64,000 nt of DNA from Caenorhabditis elegans (lineage: Eukaryota; Nematoda; Chromadorea; Rhabditida; Rhabditidae). Below, in pieces: positions 44,101-55,795 of this stretch; the first letter of the stretch is position 1, and each line of letters begins with the position of its first letter. The notes beneath the pieces were generated by a model, which was not told the DNA's origin, ran no database searches, and saw only the letters and a list, made by a program, of their open reading frames with translations. Where the stretch lies: positions 2,976,001-3,040,000 of the forward strand of contig NC_003284.9 of NCBI RefSeq assembly GCF_000002985.6. Reading direction: 5' to 3'. The translations under genes and the position numbers were made by a program.

Positions 44101-47100
44101 TGAAAACGCCAATCCCATTACTCAGTTTTTTTTGACATTCGATGATAAGAACCGATGAAAAATTGCCGAAAACCACGTGAACACATCGAAAAGACCTTGA
44201 GTCGTTCTGTTCTCAGAGTTGATACCACAGATGTACTATGGTTCAGTGGCAGGATTGCAACATGATTTCTGAACTTATACATTTCAAAAAAGGGAAGAAG
44301 AAGAAAAAAGAGTATATTGTATTCATTTCAACAGAAACGTCACTTGTCGTTTTTCATTTTAGTGCCTCCACAATGAATTGAGCTTAACTCTAAACAAGTT
44401 TCTACTGGGACCTCTCGTGGGCGACTGTTCACTGCTCTTGAACTTTGCATTGCCTTTCAATCATTTCTGACGACCCTTTCATTCCCAACGGGTTTTTGTT
44501 TCTCTGAATAGATTTTTGGGGGTTTTTTCCTGATTTTGAGTACAAATTAAAGTTGGTGGATCTTCAACTCAGGTTTTTGAAAATTAACACCAAAAAAATA
44601 GTAAAACTGAGTTACCTGGGCTTGCTATGCATTTTATGACTACTGGTCTTCGAAAGAAAAGCTTAATTGAAGGTGGGCTACGGTCTGTGGGAAAATAAAT
44701 AAAAACCATTTAAATGTTGCTAAAATTACCAAATATGATAATAAAAGTTTAATACAATTTTGGAAACATTTTTTCGAATCAAAAAATGCTGAAAACTAAG
44801 TTTTTGAAGAATTCCACGTGCCAACCCCTGCAATGTTAAAATATAAATATTTTGAACATAATTAAAATATATAGAAGGATTATTTTTTCGATTGACGACT
44901 TCCAAAAATTTGTGAAATTTGTGTTTTAACCGCTTTTTGACTCCAAACAAGAAATTTTCAAAATTTTTTTCAAAGTTTTATTAAAGATGGACTACACCCT
45001 GTGGGGATATTGCTTTAAAACATGCCCATGGGGTCACAATGAACGAATATCATGATAAAAAAATTTTAAAAAATTTTCTAAATTTTATATGATTTTTTGA
45101 AAATTGAAAAAATCTCAGTTTTTCCCTAATTATATTTGAATTTCCGCCAATTGAATTCGTTCGTTCGAGCGCGCTTGCATTATTTTCATTAATTTTTTTT
45201 ATTTATTTTCATTATTTCACTGATTTTCTTCATTTTTTGGGTTTTTAATCGGAAAATAAATGAAATATACAAGATAAATGCAGAATGTGTGTTAAAAAGT
45301 AACTGAAAACGCCTAAAACTCTGAATAATACTAATTTCAAACTCGTCGTCGTCGGATCGCATAATTTCTGAATTTAACGCCATTTCAACGACTTTTCGTC
45401 AAGTCTCGCGCTCTGTCGGGCCGAGTTTATTTTAATTTATTCATCTACACGTGTAAATATCATAACCGGTTATGTTTTTCTTATCATATTCTTTTTGTTT
45501 CCATGATGAATAAATAAATAAATCTACTCAACCTTGGAACCATCTTCACGTTTTTGAATTATTCGAAGAGACAAAATGTTCTTGTGCGGCAAAACACAAG
45601 AAAATGATGCAAGGCAGTCAATTATTACAACCGAGCAGATGTTAAACTAAAAGCAGAGGTCAAACCCACGTTGTGTGTTTTCTTGAGTTCATCATTGAAA
45701 CTATGATCTATGATATTTGACACTTAATTATGCGATGTATTTTTATTTGATTAACTGTTAAATTTTGTGCTTTTATAATTACGGGAAAAATATCTTTACA
45801 TGTTTTTTTTTCGACATTCTGCTCATTTCAAAATGAATTGGGAGTTGTTTTTGCTAGAAGCATATGCAGTATTTGCATCATCCGTTTTTTTCCATCACTA
45901 TAGGATGATGCAAATTCACGGTGCTACCAGAAATAAAAGCTGGAGGTGTTTTTACTTTATTTTGAGTGCAAATTATGTTTTAATGTAACTTTACTCCCAT
46001 GAATTCTAAAAAATAATTCTTAATTTGTTTATATATTCGTTTAAATTTCCTGGTTGTGTTTTGCAAAGTTTCAAAAAAAATAATAAAATTATAAAAAAAA
46101 TTTAAAAAATGTTTCTAAGATATTTGGTGATTGTGGTGTCATAAGCACTGGTACTATCCCCTCTTTAATTTCAAAAAATATTATTATTTTTTTCAATGTT
46201 ATTTTCTACCATGTATCCTTTGCAATCTTTCCGACTGCAATTTTCTACAGCATGGAAGACTGAGAAAAATGCATTTAATATGTTTAAAAGCTTTTTCCTA
46301 TCCTGAAACACAATACTATCATCAAAGTGCAACAGGAAAAAACACACACACATACACAGGAATTCAATTCAATTCGGATTCCATCCACATTTCTTCTTCT
46401 TCCAAGTTTTTCTTTTTATCTGGCCGCCGTGGATTTTTCTCCGAACTTTAAATGCGTCCCTTCTTGCAAGAAAATCGGAGTTAACTACATGCATTTCGCA
46501 ATAGCGTACGCCTTTTTTTCTATGCTCTCCATGATGCAATTTATGTCTTTGGAATCATTTTCTCCAGAATGTTGTGGTGTTTTCATCTACTTTTAAATGA
46601 TTCTGAAAGCAGTAAATTTGAGGAGTATCTTTGGTCTTGCAATTCTTGTTTTTGCAAATTGTAGTACTGTCCATCCAAAAGCGAGCATAAAAAACAGTTT
46701 TTGTACGTTTTTTGCACTTCAAAATCTAAATTCACCTTAATGAACCAATGTTCACACGACTTCTCTATCTATCCATGTATATGCAATAACAACTAGAAAT
46801 TTGTCGCAGTCGTTTTCTCTGACAACCTCTGATTTAGTGTTGTCTGCCTAGTGAAGACGTGCGGAAAAGGAAAATAGGGCAAAATGTGTGTGCTCGTTTG
46901 GCGAAAAGAGCACCAGCTGCATCTACTTGCTTGTCCATATCTTCACGTACACACACACGCAGCTCGTTTTAGCTCTTTTCAACTCGATTACTCACAGTCA
47001 ACTTGACGCCGTTGACATTTATGCATTGGACTTTTGTCAATTATAAATCTTTTGTCAAATATATATTAGAGTGTTCGGGCTTTGAGTTGCATGACTCAAA

Positions 47101-48194
47101 AAAACGTTCTCATTTGTAAGAAAATCAGGGGAATTTATCTATTTTAAACAGTTACTTTTTGGATATGAGAGCATTATGTAGTTCATATTTTTATTACACG
47201 GTTAACTTTTTCAATTTTAGGAAAGTTAGAAAAATCTCTGCATTTTTCTACTGAGTTAGTTTTGAATCAGATTGAAGGTGGAGTAGCACCAGTGGGAAAG
47301 GGGTCTGAAACTACTCTTATTAAGAAAAAAAAAATTTGAATTTTTATTCACTGTGAAAAATTGAAATATACTCAGATTTTGCAACTGATAATTTTGAAAG
47401 TCGACCAAAAAATAAGTTTCTCCTACGATTTTAATGTTTTAATTATGTTTTCAATACCTAAGTATGTCGGAACATACGACATCACTCTAGATTATCTTAA
47501 AAGCTCATACTTTGGCAATTTTCCAAAACATTGACTGAAAATTTAGAAAATTCCAAAAAAAATTTGGGGTGTTTTATTATGTTATTCGGTTCTTTTAATA
47601 AAGTGTATTTAATCAAAATCCTTACTGGCGCTATTCCAAAATGTTACTAGAAGCACATTTCTCGTTATTCATTAATCAAGCGAAACCATAATTTGTTATT
47701 GTACGTCTAACTCTAATAATAATGGATCTTTGGATTTTCTTTCTAATCTTTATAAAATCCAATAGAACCAAATTCGATAAAAACGCACGTTTCCTTTCCC
47801 TCTCCACAGCTGTCATATTTCATAGCCGCACACCATATGCCGAAAAAAAAGTTCTCCAGGAAAAATTCAAGGCAGGCAGCACTTTACTAGTTGACGACTG
47901 ATCATTCTCTGCATTTTTCTTTCCGCTACCTTGCACCCAACACTGAGGTCGTTTCGGATATAATGACAAGAATAGAAGAGATACGAGTGCGAGTGCGATC
48001 GTCACTTCTCACAACTGCTCCCCACACACACACACACAGAAGGGGCAAGGGTTGGCTGTTGCCATACACTTCTGTTTCATCTTCTTATTTTTTTCCTCCT
48101 TTCTCATACATACACATATCAAATTTTTGTCCAGTTGCTGCCACCTCGTTCTATCTTACCTAGAATCTCAGTTTTCAAAACTTCAAACTAAACT

Positions 48195-48540
48195 TTAATC
48201 ATAGTATATCCTTGCTGCTTTGGACTTATTTGTTGCTCTTACGAGTAACGGTTTAGGGTATTTTTTCAGGCGGTTCGGCATTTCAAAAAAAATCTCTAGA
48301 TTTGATCGCTTTCTCGTGTCGCAGCCGATACGAAAGAAGTTAAATTGGGTCCGCTGAGACACAGAAAAATGATCAAAAACAAGAGATTTTAGGTAAAAGT
48401 AGGCCATTTTTTCGACATGTTGAACTGACATAAAAAAGTTGTTGAAAATTTTTTGAGAAGTGTCATTTGGAAATTCGTTCATTTGAGCACGTTTTGAATG
48501 TATACGTTCAAAATACCCAAACACGTTAGGCTTCCTTTAA
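48195..48540. repeat. Dispersed repeat ending 'caaaatacccaaacacgtta'
   Basis: It belongs with 7192-7425 and 55080-55260: 'gtccgctgagacacagaaaa', 'aactgacataaaaaagttg', 'gagaagtgtcatttggaaat' and 'gagcacgttttgaatgtata' occur in the same order. Confidence 0.55.
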
Positions 48541-48958
48541 GGTAAAATTCGAAAAAAACGTTCTCTAGACTTATGTACAAGTTACGTGATAAAAATTTTT
48601 AAAAATAACTTTTAGCTTGCCATTTCCTTTAATTACAAAGTTGAGTGGTTTATTTCCGATCAACTTAGATACGTGCCAAAAGCATTTAAGCTGACATATC
48701 CCATGAGAGCATTTTCTTTTTATTCTGAGAAGCTCGAACTTCGAATTCTAAGCCGCGCAGTCAATTCTTTTTTTTTTTGCTCCTCTGTGGTTTTTGGTCG
48801 GGTGCAGTGCGTTAGAAACAAAATTGATGGTCGGAAGAAGGCGATGTAAAATTGTAAAATTGTGAAACAAGCATGATAACGAGATGAGCTCACCAAATTT
48901 TATGAGCAAATCGCATGTTGTTTGAAACATTCTGGTTGCTCTGATTTCTCGTTAGGCA

Positions 48959-48972
48959 CCCCCCCCCCCCCC
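48959..48972. repeat. Poly-C tract of 14
   Basis: A run of 14 C following 'taggca', about 155 bp upstream of the first aquaporin start codon, so near its promoter. Confidence 0.95.
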
Positions 48973-49124
48973 AGAAAAAACCACGAAAAACCAAATTTCG
49001 GACGGAGGGACGCTATCTGATGCCACCAACAACGCCCCCCTCCCATCTCTCATTTTGCAGTGTCAGTTCATAGCTTTGTGGTAGATCTGTCCATCTATCC
49101 CTATTCTATTCCTTGAAACAAACA

Positions 49125-50706
49125 ATGTCGCCGCCAGGAGTCGCTATCAACATTCGGGTATGATATCGTGTTGTATAGTGGAATGATATTAAAGTGTTTG
49201 GTGTTGTACATGCATATTTCTTTTCTTCAATCCCCCTTCGAAAATCATAGTTTGTGAACAATCTTTGGAGGTTCTTTCCCCACCAAAAAGTGTAACTGAT
49301 GACCGTGTTTCGGCCATAGTTGTCAGTGAAATGATGAAGTCGAGTTTCTCACACCCTTCAATTACTTTTAGTTTTCCAACAAATCCCGCCCTCTTCCATT
49401 TTTCCCCCGTTTCTTTTGCGCATTTCTACTCCGATTCACCTGTCTAACCCAATCAATCTCTTCAGTTGTCATCATTACGTTTCAATTCCCCCCAAATTTT
49501 GATTGATCTATCGCTTTTCATCTTTCGGTTTTCAGATGGCAGCCGAACTTGAAAGGACCGAGCAAGTTCGCGCGAAGATTCAAATCAAGAATCCACTATT
49601 GCGAAATGCGCTCTCCGAGTTCTTTGGAACTTTCCTCCTCCTTTTCATTGGAATTGGAATTGTAATGCAGTTCATTCTTTCCAACGAGAAGCTGAACACT
49701 TGGATCAACGTATGTTTCCGTTTGCAGGAGTTAGGGCTTTCAGGGGAAAGCAGGCTCGATTTGAAAGCTTAACGCCTACCAGAATATTGCTGGTCTCCGT
49801 TTCCCGTGCCTACCTTAAAATCCTAGCAGTAACTTAATCAATAGTATTCTACGTTCAGATCAATTTGGGATGGGGATTGGCTATTGCGTTCACCGTCTAT
49901 ACCTGCTCTAAGACCTCTGGAGGACACTTCAACCCAGCTGTCTCAATTGCTTTCTTGACTCTTGGAAAACTTCCATTCAAAGATTTCCTCGTCTACTGTG
50001 TCGTCCAAACCATAGGTGCCGCTCTTGGATCTGCTGCCGCTTTTGGACTTTACTATGGTACCTATTCTAATAAAGGACGCTGTTTGTATATTTTATGTTG
50101 CAGATCAATTTGTCAAGTTTGCCGGAGCTTACCGCACCATCCTCGGGCCAAAGGCTACAGCCGGATGCTTCTGCTCTTATCCAGCTCTTCATGTTTCCAA
50201 CACCACCGCCTTCTTCGATCAAGTAGGCTATATCTAATCGTCTTAAATGCTTTAATGTTTGAAATTTTCAGTTTGCTGGAACTGCTCTTCTTGTGCTCTT
50301 CGTTTGCGTCGTCATTGATAAGAGAAACGGAATCCCAGGAGCCGCTCACCCACTTCTCTTTGGACTTGTCGTCATGATGATCGGAACTGCCTATGGAATG
50401 AACCTCGGATACCCAATCAACCCAGCTCGTGATCTCGGACCAAGACTTTTCAGTTTCTTCATCTACGGATCTGGAGTCTTCAGCTACCACTCGTACTACT
50501 TCTGGATCCCAGTCATTGCTCCACTTTTCGGTGCTATCTTCGGAGCCTGGTCCTACACATTCTTCGTTGGAGCTCACATTCCAGATCAACGCGAAACCAC
50601 CTATGTCCTTGTTGATGAAGCCAACCAGCCACTGAAACTTGCGTAAGAATTTATAGAAAAAGTTTTCAGAAACACAACATCTCATTATTTCAGCACCGAC
50701 GCTTAA
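49125..50706 (+). CDS. aqp-8: Aquaglyceroporin (MIP channel)
   Basis: Six-span membrane channel for water and probably glycerol. Exons in phase: 49125-49157, 49536-49709, 49859-50057, 50104-50222, 50272-50642 and 50694-50706. The first exon gives an N-terminal MSPPGVAINIR that joins in frame to a second ATG at 49536 (MAAELERTEQVRAKIQ), so products of 302 and 291 aa are possible from two starts. The two pore motifs are intact: GGHFNPAVS (loop B) and GYPINPARDLGPR (loop E). The Asp right after NPAR marks the glycerol-permeable branch. Further MIP features are NALSEFFGTFLLLFIGIG in helix 1 and a long loop C. Codon use is strongly biased (many -C-ending codons), consistent with high expression. 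An AATAAA lies at about 50861. The paralogue name is from recall of the K02G10 region on X. Confidence 0.9.
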
Positions 50707-51198
50707 ACACCAAAAGATCATCTTCATACAACTAGCCGCTTCACATTGGAATCAATTGCATAATAATGTTAATAATGATTTAGTCAACCATTTTCTCAAT
50801 TTTTGAAGTAGTATTCTTTTTCATCCTTTCCTGGCTATTCTTTCATCAGTTGTTTTGCATAATAAAACAAAAAAATCACAAAGACAGAATGATCTTGCAT
50901 AATTCGACTATATGCTCGATGTGATTATTCGAACATAACTGACAATCTTACACAATAAACTTTATTACAAACTTTATTACGAATAGTCATTTATACTAGA
51001 AAATACTGAACAAAGTAGGCTAGCTTGTACGGAAGGTTGTTAAAGAAAATTGCAATATTTGACCAACGAAACGATAACTTAACAGCAAATATACAGACAA
51101 TTTATGAAAATTAACATTGAATTCCCAAAAAAAAAAACAATAAAATGAAAGAACATGGGGTCCCTTTTTCGCATAAAACTTTCAATTCAATCACAAAT

Positions 51199-52262
51199 AT
51201 TTAGAGCAATGATGTTGATAGCATGGATATTTCACGAAAGCATCGACCATTTTCAAACAAAACTGCCTTCACACTTCATGACGTCAGAGCAAATCGAATG
51301 AGCTGTGTTCTGTAAAAATAAAATTTGAGAAAGTTGTAAAAAAATAATTTAAAATACTTCTCTGTTGAAAATTTTCCCGATCGCTTCTGTGACTAGGATC
51401 GTATTTTGAATTTTTTTGAAGCAGTGATCGTCATTCTTGGCGCAAAGGACATGGGGAGAACCTTGTTGAATTCCTGGATAAACTTCGACAACTCCTGAAA
51501 ATTCGTAATGCCAAATAAGGTAAAGATTTCGAGCAAACGCAAATTTCGAACAAACTTAAGAAAAAATGCTCACCTTTTCACTTAATTCGAACACGCGACT
51601 ACACGAGGAACAGCTCCAGACTGAGGTTGGCAACCTTCTTCCATTCGTAGTTCTGAAATACTTCCATAAAAAAACATAAATACACAGTTTGCATCTTTTT
51701 TAAGTTTGGCCCAGAAATATTAATTTGGATTAGAAACTAGCTGAACTTAGGAAAAAGTTAGGCAAGACTTTGGCAAAACTTGGATTCAGGCTTTGCCGAA
51801 GTTTAGCCAAAGTTTAATCTAACTCTTGCCAAACATTGGTCCAATCTTTTCTTTTTTCGTTTCAAACATGGACCAACGTTTGGCAAGAGTTAAGTGAATC
51901 TTGGGTTAAACTTCGGTAAAGCCTGAATCCAAATTTTAACTTTTGCACAAGTTTAGCCAGCTTCTGATCCAAGTTAATATTTTTGGGCCAAACTTGGGCA
52001 AGAAGCTAGAGCCAAATGTCAAGATAGTTGATTAAAAACACAAAGATTACAAATATACTCACTCGTCATTGCAAATGTTGAACACGTGTGAGCAAGCTAG
52101 CTTCTGCCAATTCCGGATTTCAAAAAAGCCTTCAATGATGATGTCACCAACTTGTTTCAAAAGTTTCAAGAATGCGAAGCATGTCTGTTTTGTTGCTTCG
52201 TTTTGTGAGCAGGCTCTTCTGGTCCATGAGTAGATAGTCGAAAAAGCAAAGTCCAGATCCTA
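51199..52262 (-). repeat. Left arm of a large inverted duplication
   Basis: This segment, read on the minus strand, matches 53341-54412 on the plus strand almost throughout, introns included: exon with TCACACGTGTTCAA, the 'gcctgaatccaaatttt' intron block, the exon with GGTTGCCAACCTCAGTCTGG and the 3' end with GGCAGTTT(G)TTTGAAAATGG. The unique spacer is about 1.08 kb. See the two gene entries for what each arm encodes. Confidence 0.9.
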
Positions 52263-53237
52263 AATATGTTATACTTGTTTGCAAAATATAGTGCCACTCA
52301 AAAGCAAAAAAAAAGCAAACAACTCACTGAGCCTAGTGTTTCGATCCCATCAGGACAGTCTGGGCACGTAAGTGGGGGCAGATCCAATACTTCTCGTTTT
52401 GGCCGGTTATCCTCTTCCTGAGTATCCTGGAGAGGTTTTCTGCGGGGTTTGAAGTTATCTCCATCATCGAGATTGTCATCATCATCGGTGCGACTGCGAC
52501 GGTTGGCTTTACGAGACTTCTGAAAAATAAATATTTTTCATCAATTTCTTGCTCGATGTTAAACTTACATTTTCCTCCTCTTCATAATCCTCATTCTCAT
52601 AGTCCGATTCATCTTCGTCACGGTGATTTAGGGATGAGCGACCTCTAGCGTTGTTGTTGTGACGACGTGTTGGCCGGGACTTCATCTCCTCACGATCCTC
52701 GTCCTCGTAGTCGTATTCCAGGTCTTGACTGCGACACTTCGACGTTCCACGGCGGTGAGACTTCTTCTCTTCAACGACATCGTCGTCTTCTACCTCATGA
52801 CGACGGCGCAAACGTGAATCGCGAGTTTTCGATCCAGATTCAGCCGATCTCTCTAGATCCCTGTCTGACTTGCTCTTCGGGCTCTTGGGCAAATTGTTGA
52901 TTGCCTTTGAAAGTAAGTCCTTCTCATCTGAAGTCAGTACTTCTTCCATGGAACTCCCTCTGACTTGAGAACCAATGTGATGAGTCGATGGAGCCAACTG
53001 AACTTCAGCAGATACAAAATCAAATTGAGCATCGTCCTCCAACTTGAACAATTGAATTCCATCGTGGACGAAGAACGAGTCAGCAAAAGTTCCTTTTGAC
53101 ACGAAGAACAGGTGCTCTTGCTGAAACCTGGTTGGAAGTTCGGATGCCGCGAAAGTACAACGGAAGTCAGCTTTGCCCGCACCAAGAAAACGATGAGAAT
53201 GACTGGCCGACCAGTGGTTGTTTTGTTGGTCTCGCAA
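51393..53237 (-). CDS. Charged, cysteine-motif protein, unknown function
   Basis: Minus-strand gene. Exons: an upstream one ending at 52569 (start unresolved; an ATG at 53237 opens the frame, an internal ATG gives MEEVLTSDEKDLLSKAINNL), then 52519-52328, 52259-52063, 51652-51574 and 51494-51393. The first part is very charged (DLEYDYEDEDREEMKSRPTR; DESDYENEDYEEEEN). Next come LPPLTCPDCPDG (CxxC), RRACSQNEATKQTCFAFLKL and WSCSSCSRVFELSEK (CxxC), spaced like a disulfide or metal-binding fold. I do not recognise the family. Relative to the plus-strand copy the last exon lacks one base (CTCCCCATG against CTCCCTCATG), so the frame shifts and stops early at 51393 with an unrelated tail; the cysteine-rich end conserved in the other copy is lost here. 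Confidence 0.6.
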
Positions 53238-53340
53238 TGTTCGTCCCGCTCGCGCGTGTAGATCAAAACAATTGTGTCAAAATGAAAAAAGGGAGACATA
53301 GAAACGAAGGGTGCGCGAAGAATTTGCCAAATGTATTTAG

Positions 53341-54412
53341 GATTTGAGCGTTGCATTTTCGCCTGTCTACACGTGGTCCAGAAGAGCATGCTCACACAAC
53401 GAAGAAACAAAAAAGACTTGCTTCGCATTCTTTAAACTTATGAAACAAATTGGAGACATCACTATTGAAGACATTTTTGAAAACCAGAATTGGCAGGAGC
53501 TAGCTTGCTCACACGTGTTCAATATTTGCGATGACTAGTGAGTATATTTGTAATCTTTGTATTTTTAATCAACTATTCTGGCATTTGGCTCTAGCTTCTT
53601 TCCCAAGTTTGGCCCAACTTGGATCAGAAGCTGGCTAAACTTGTGCAAAAGTTAAAATTTGGATTCAGGCTTTACCGAAGTTTAACCCAAGATTCACTTA
53701 ACTCTTGCCAAACGTTGGTCCATGTTTAAAACGAAAAAAGAAAAGTTTGGGGCAAAGTTTGGCAAGAGTTAGATGAAACTTTGGCTAAACTTTGGTAAAG
53801 CCTGCATCCAAGTTTTGCCAAAGTCTTGCCTAACTTTTTCCTAAGTTCAGCTAGTTTCTAATCCAAGTTAATATTTCTGGGCCAAACTAAAAAAAGATGC
53901 TAGAGCCAAATAAACATCAAACAAAAATAACTGTGTATTTATGTTTTTTTATGGAAGTATTTCAAGACTACGAATGGAAGAAGGTTGCCAACCTCAGTCT
54001 GGAGCTGTTCCTCGTGTAGTCGCGTGTTCAAATTAAGTGAAAAGGTGAGCATTTTTTCTTAAGATAACGTTTGCTCGAAAACTTTACCTTATTTGACATT
54101 ACGAATTTTCAGGAGTTGTCGAAGTTTATCCAGGAATTCAACAAGGTTCTCCCTCATGTCCTTTGCGCTAAGAATGGCGATCACTGCTTCAAAAACATTC
54201 AAAATACGATCCTAGTCACAGAAGCGATTGGAAAAATTTTCCACGGAGAAGTATTTTAAATTATTTTTTTACAACTTTCTCAAATTTTATTCTTACAGAA
54301 CACAGCTCATTCGATTTGCTCTGACGTCATGAAGTGTGAAGGCAGTTTGTTTGAAAATGGTCGATGCTTTCGTGAAATATCAATGTTATCAACATCATTG
54401 ATCTAAATATTT
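53341..54412 (+). pseudogene. 5'-truncated inverted copy of the neighbouring gene
   Basis: It matches the last exons of the minus-strand gene in opposite orientation: VYTWSRRACSHNEETKKTCF to VFNICDD (53341-53540), a diverged middle exon near 53970-54040, ELSKFIQEFNKVLPHVLCAK at about 54113-54250, and a final exon from about 54301 (SICSDVMKCEGSLFENGRCF). The charged N-terminal exons are absent. At the end of the first exon the donor codon has become TAG/TA-, and the next acceptor reads CAAGAC in place of CAGAAC, so the middle exon cannot be joined in frame. Yet the last two exons are open and keep the cysteines that the minus copy lost. I call it a pseudogene with caution. Confidence 0.6.
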
Positions 54413-54561
54413 GTTTTTCAATTGTCTATCCTTGTGTTCTTTCCCTAATTTCCAAAGCAACAAGTCCAATATGTTTTACATCCACTAATTTTCTCATCTC
54501 GCTCTTTGATATGTTTTACAACTGTGCAATGTCTCTAGTAAATGGAAAAATATATTACCTT

Positions 54562-54819
54562 TCAAAATAGATGGCTGTTGATCTCGTGAGTTTCTCTCAT
54601 GATGATTTCTACCAGAGCATACTTGTGATGGATGACGATTGGCTCATGTGATGATTCTCTTGGAAGCATTGACGAGTGAACTCTTTTTCTGATTCGGTAT
54701 AAGCCGTCGGATCCAAGGTAAATATCTAAATCAGTACCGAATTTCGAAATGTTGTTTTCCATTTCGCGGTAATGTTCCTGGATAATGAATTTTTGTGTCA
54801 TTCGTCTTTGTTGCAGCAA
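54562..54819 (-). pseudogene. BEL/Pao-type retrotransposon scrap (integrase region)
   Basis: The 85-residue minus frame includes DLDIYLGSDGLYRIRKRVHS, then HEPIVIHHKYALVEIIMRET and HEINSHLF. This is the order found before the integrase of Pao/BEL LTR elements (a 'DG-hR-GR...' stretch, P-hh-hh..., and an ELII...HE...H zinc-binding start). Nothing of gag, reverse transcriptase or LTRs is seen beside it, so it is a dead fragment. Confidence 0.5.
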
Positions 54820-54837
54820 TAGATTTGAATTCTAGCG

Positions 54838-55795
54838 TTAAAGGAGAACAACGGGATTTGCGGCGAGAATCGTAGCTGATTTTGGAGGAACGACGGAAGA
54901 AAGAGTAAATCTATGGATATGGCAACGCAATTTTCCGGAGACAAGCGAAAAAGGACAAAAAGGACTCTGTGTTGGCTCCCACTGATGTCTCGTGAACATG
55001 AGCACAATCGGAAAACCAAAGAAGTTTCGACCGATGGAAGCAAATAATTCCGAGGTGGAGTACCGAAATTTGAGACTTTGCGTTTTAGACACAAAATGAC
55101 GCAAACCTACCGAATTTCGTAACCAGACGTTCTGAAAATTTTTCAAAAAAAAAAATTATGGGCGCTCAAAGTTTTGGAAAAAAATGGCCCTTTTTAGCTA
55201 AAATCTCAAATTTTTGATAACTTTTCAGTGTCGCAGCGGTTGGAACTTAATTTTTATTTGATTGTCATCCTTTGCATGTTTTGGCATTTTATTACGTGTT
55301 ATTTTGTTGATCGAAATGTTTTTTGGTTGATGCGGGCACAATTATGGTACCAAAAACGCATCTCAATTAACAAAATAACACGTAGTAAAATGCCAAAATA
55401 TGCAATTAAAGATGACAATCGAATAAAAATTAAGTTTTTTGGTCGATGCGGGCACAATTATGCAACGATTTATATGTTTGTATACTTATTTGAAAACAAT
55501 GAAATATCAGCAAACAATCAAACACTAATATGCTTTTGACCACCACCGCAAAATAATTTCCGTTTAAATATAACTTCTTGATAATACGACTACAAATGCT
55601 GCTTCCAAATTATTTCCAAAAGGTTATCATTTTTAATTAATCAGTGACATTTTCATAAACCGCGATAAAGTATTTCAAGAAAGACCAAACTCCCTAATGA
55701 CGATTCGGAAATTGAAATCATCATGCAATTATGGTGCACTGATAACAGTTGTATAAAAATCGTCATCGGAGGCATTGATATCGCTCGATTCGAAA
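54838..55795. other. Repeat-bearing intergenic stretch
   Basis: It includes a dispersed repeat at about 55080-55260 (related to 7192-7425) and a direct/inverted motif pair, 'gatgcgggcacaatta' at 55330 and 55445, around an 'acaaaataacacg' inverted repeat (55285-55400). The promoter of the C-type lectin gene lies at its right end. No gene seen. Confidence 0.4.

Larger units (their letters stand above)
38287..48958. other. Gene-poor region of about 10.7 kb
   Basis: No ORF here joins into a convincing spliced gene on either strand. It contains the TIR element at 40665-40835, a TTGCCG repeat at 40985-41140, several 'caaatatcat' repeats, a short exon-like ORF at 45310-45383 (minus) and CA microsatellites (about 46340, 46950 and 48020). 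Part of it must serve as the upstream control region of flp-18 (minus strand, ending at 38278) and part as that of the aquaporin gene. Confidence 0.5.

Noticed and set aside
50155-50727. 190-aa minus ORF opposite the aquaporin
   Set aside because: It is the antisense shadow of strongly codon-biased aquaporin exons and runs through its introns.
52934-53428. 164-aa minus ORF with RPVILIVFLVRAKL
   Set aside because: It overlaps the charged protein in another frame and does not continue into the next exons; a hydrophobic start from it could at most form an alternative N-terminus.
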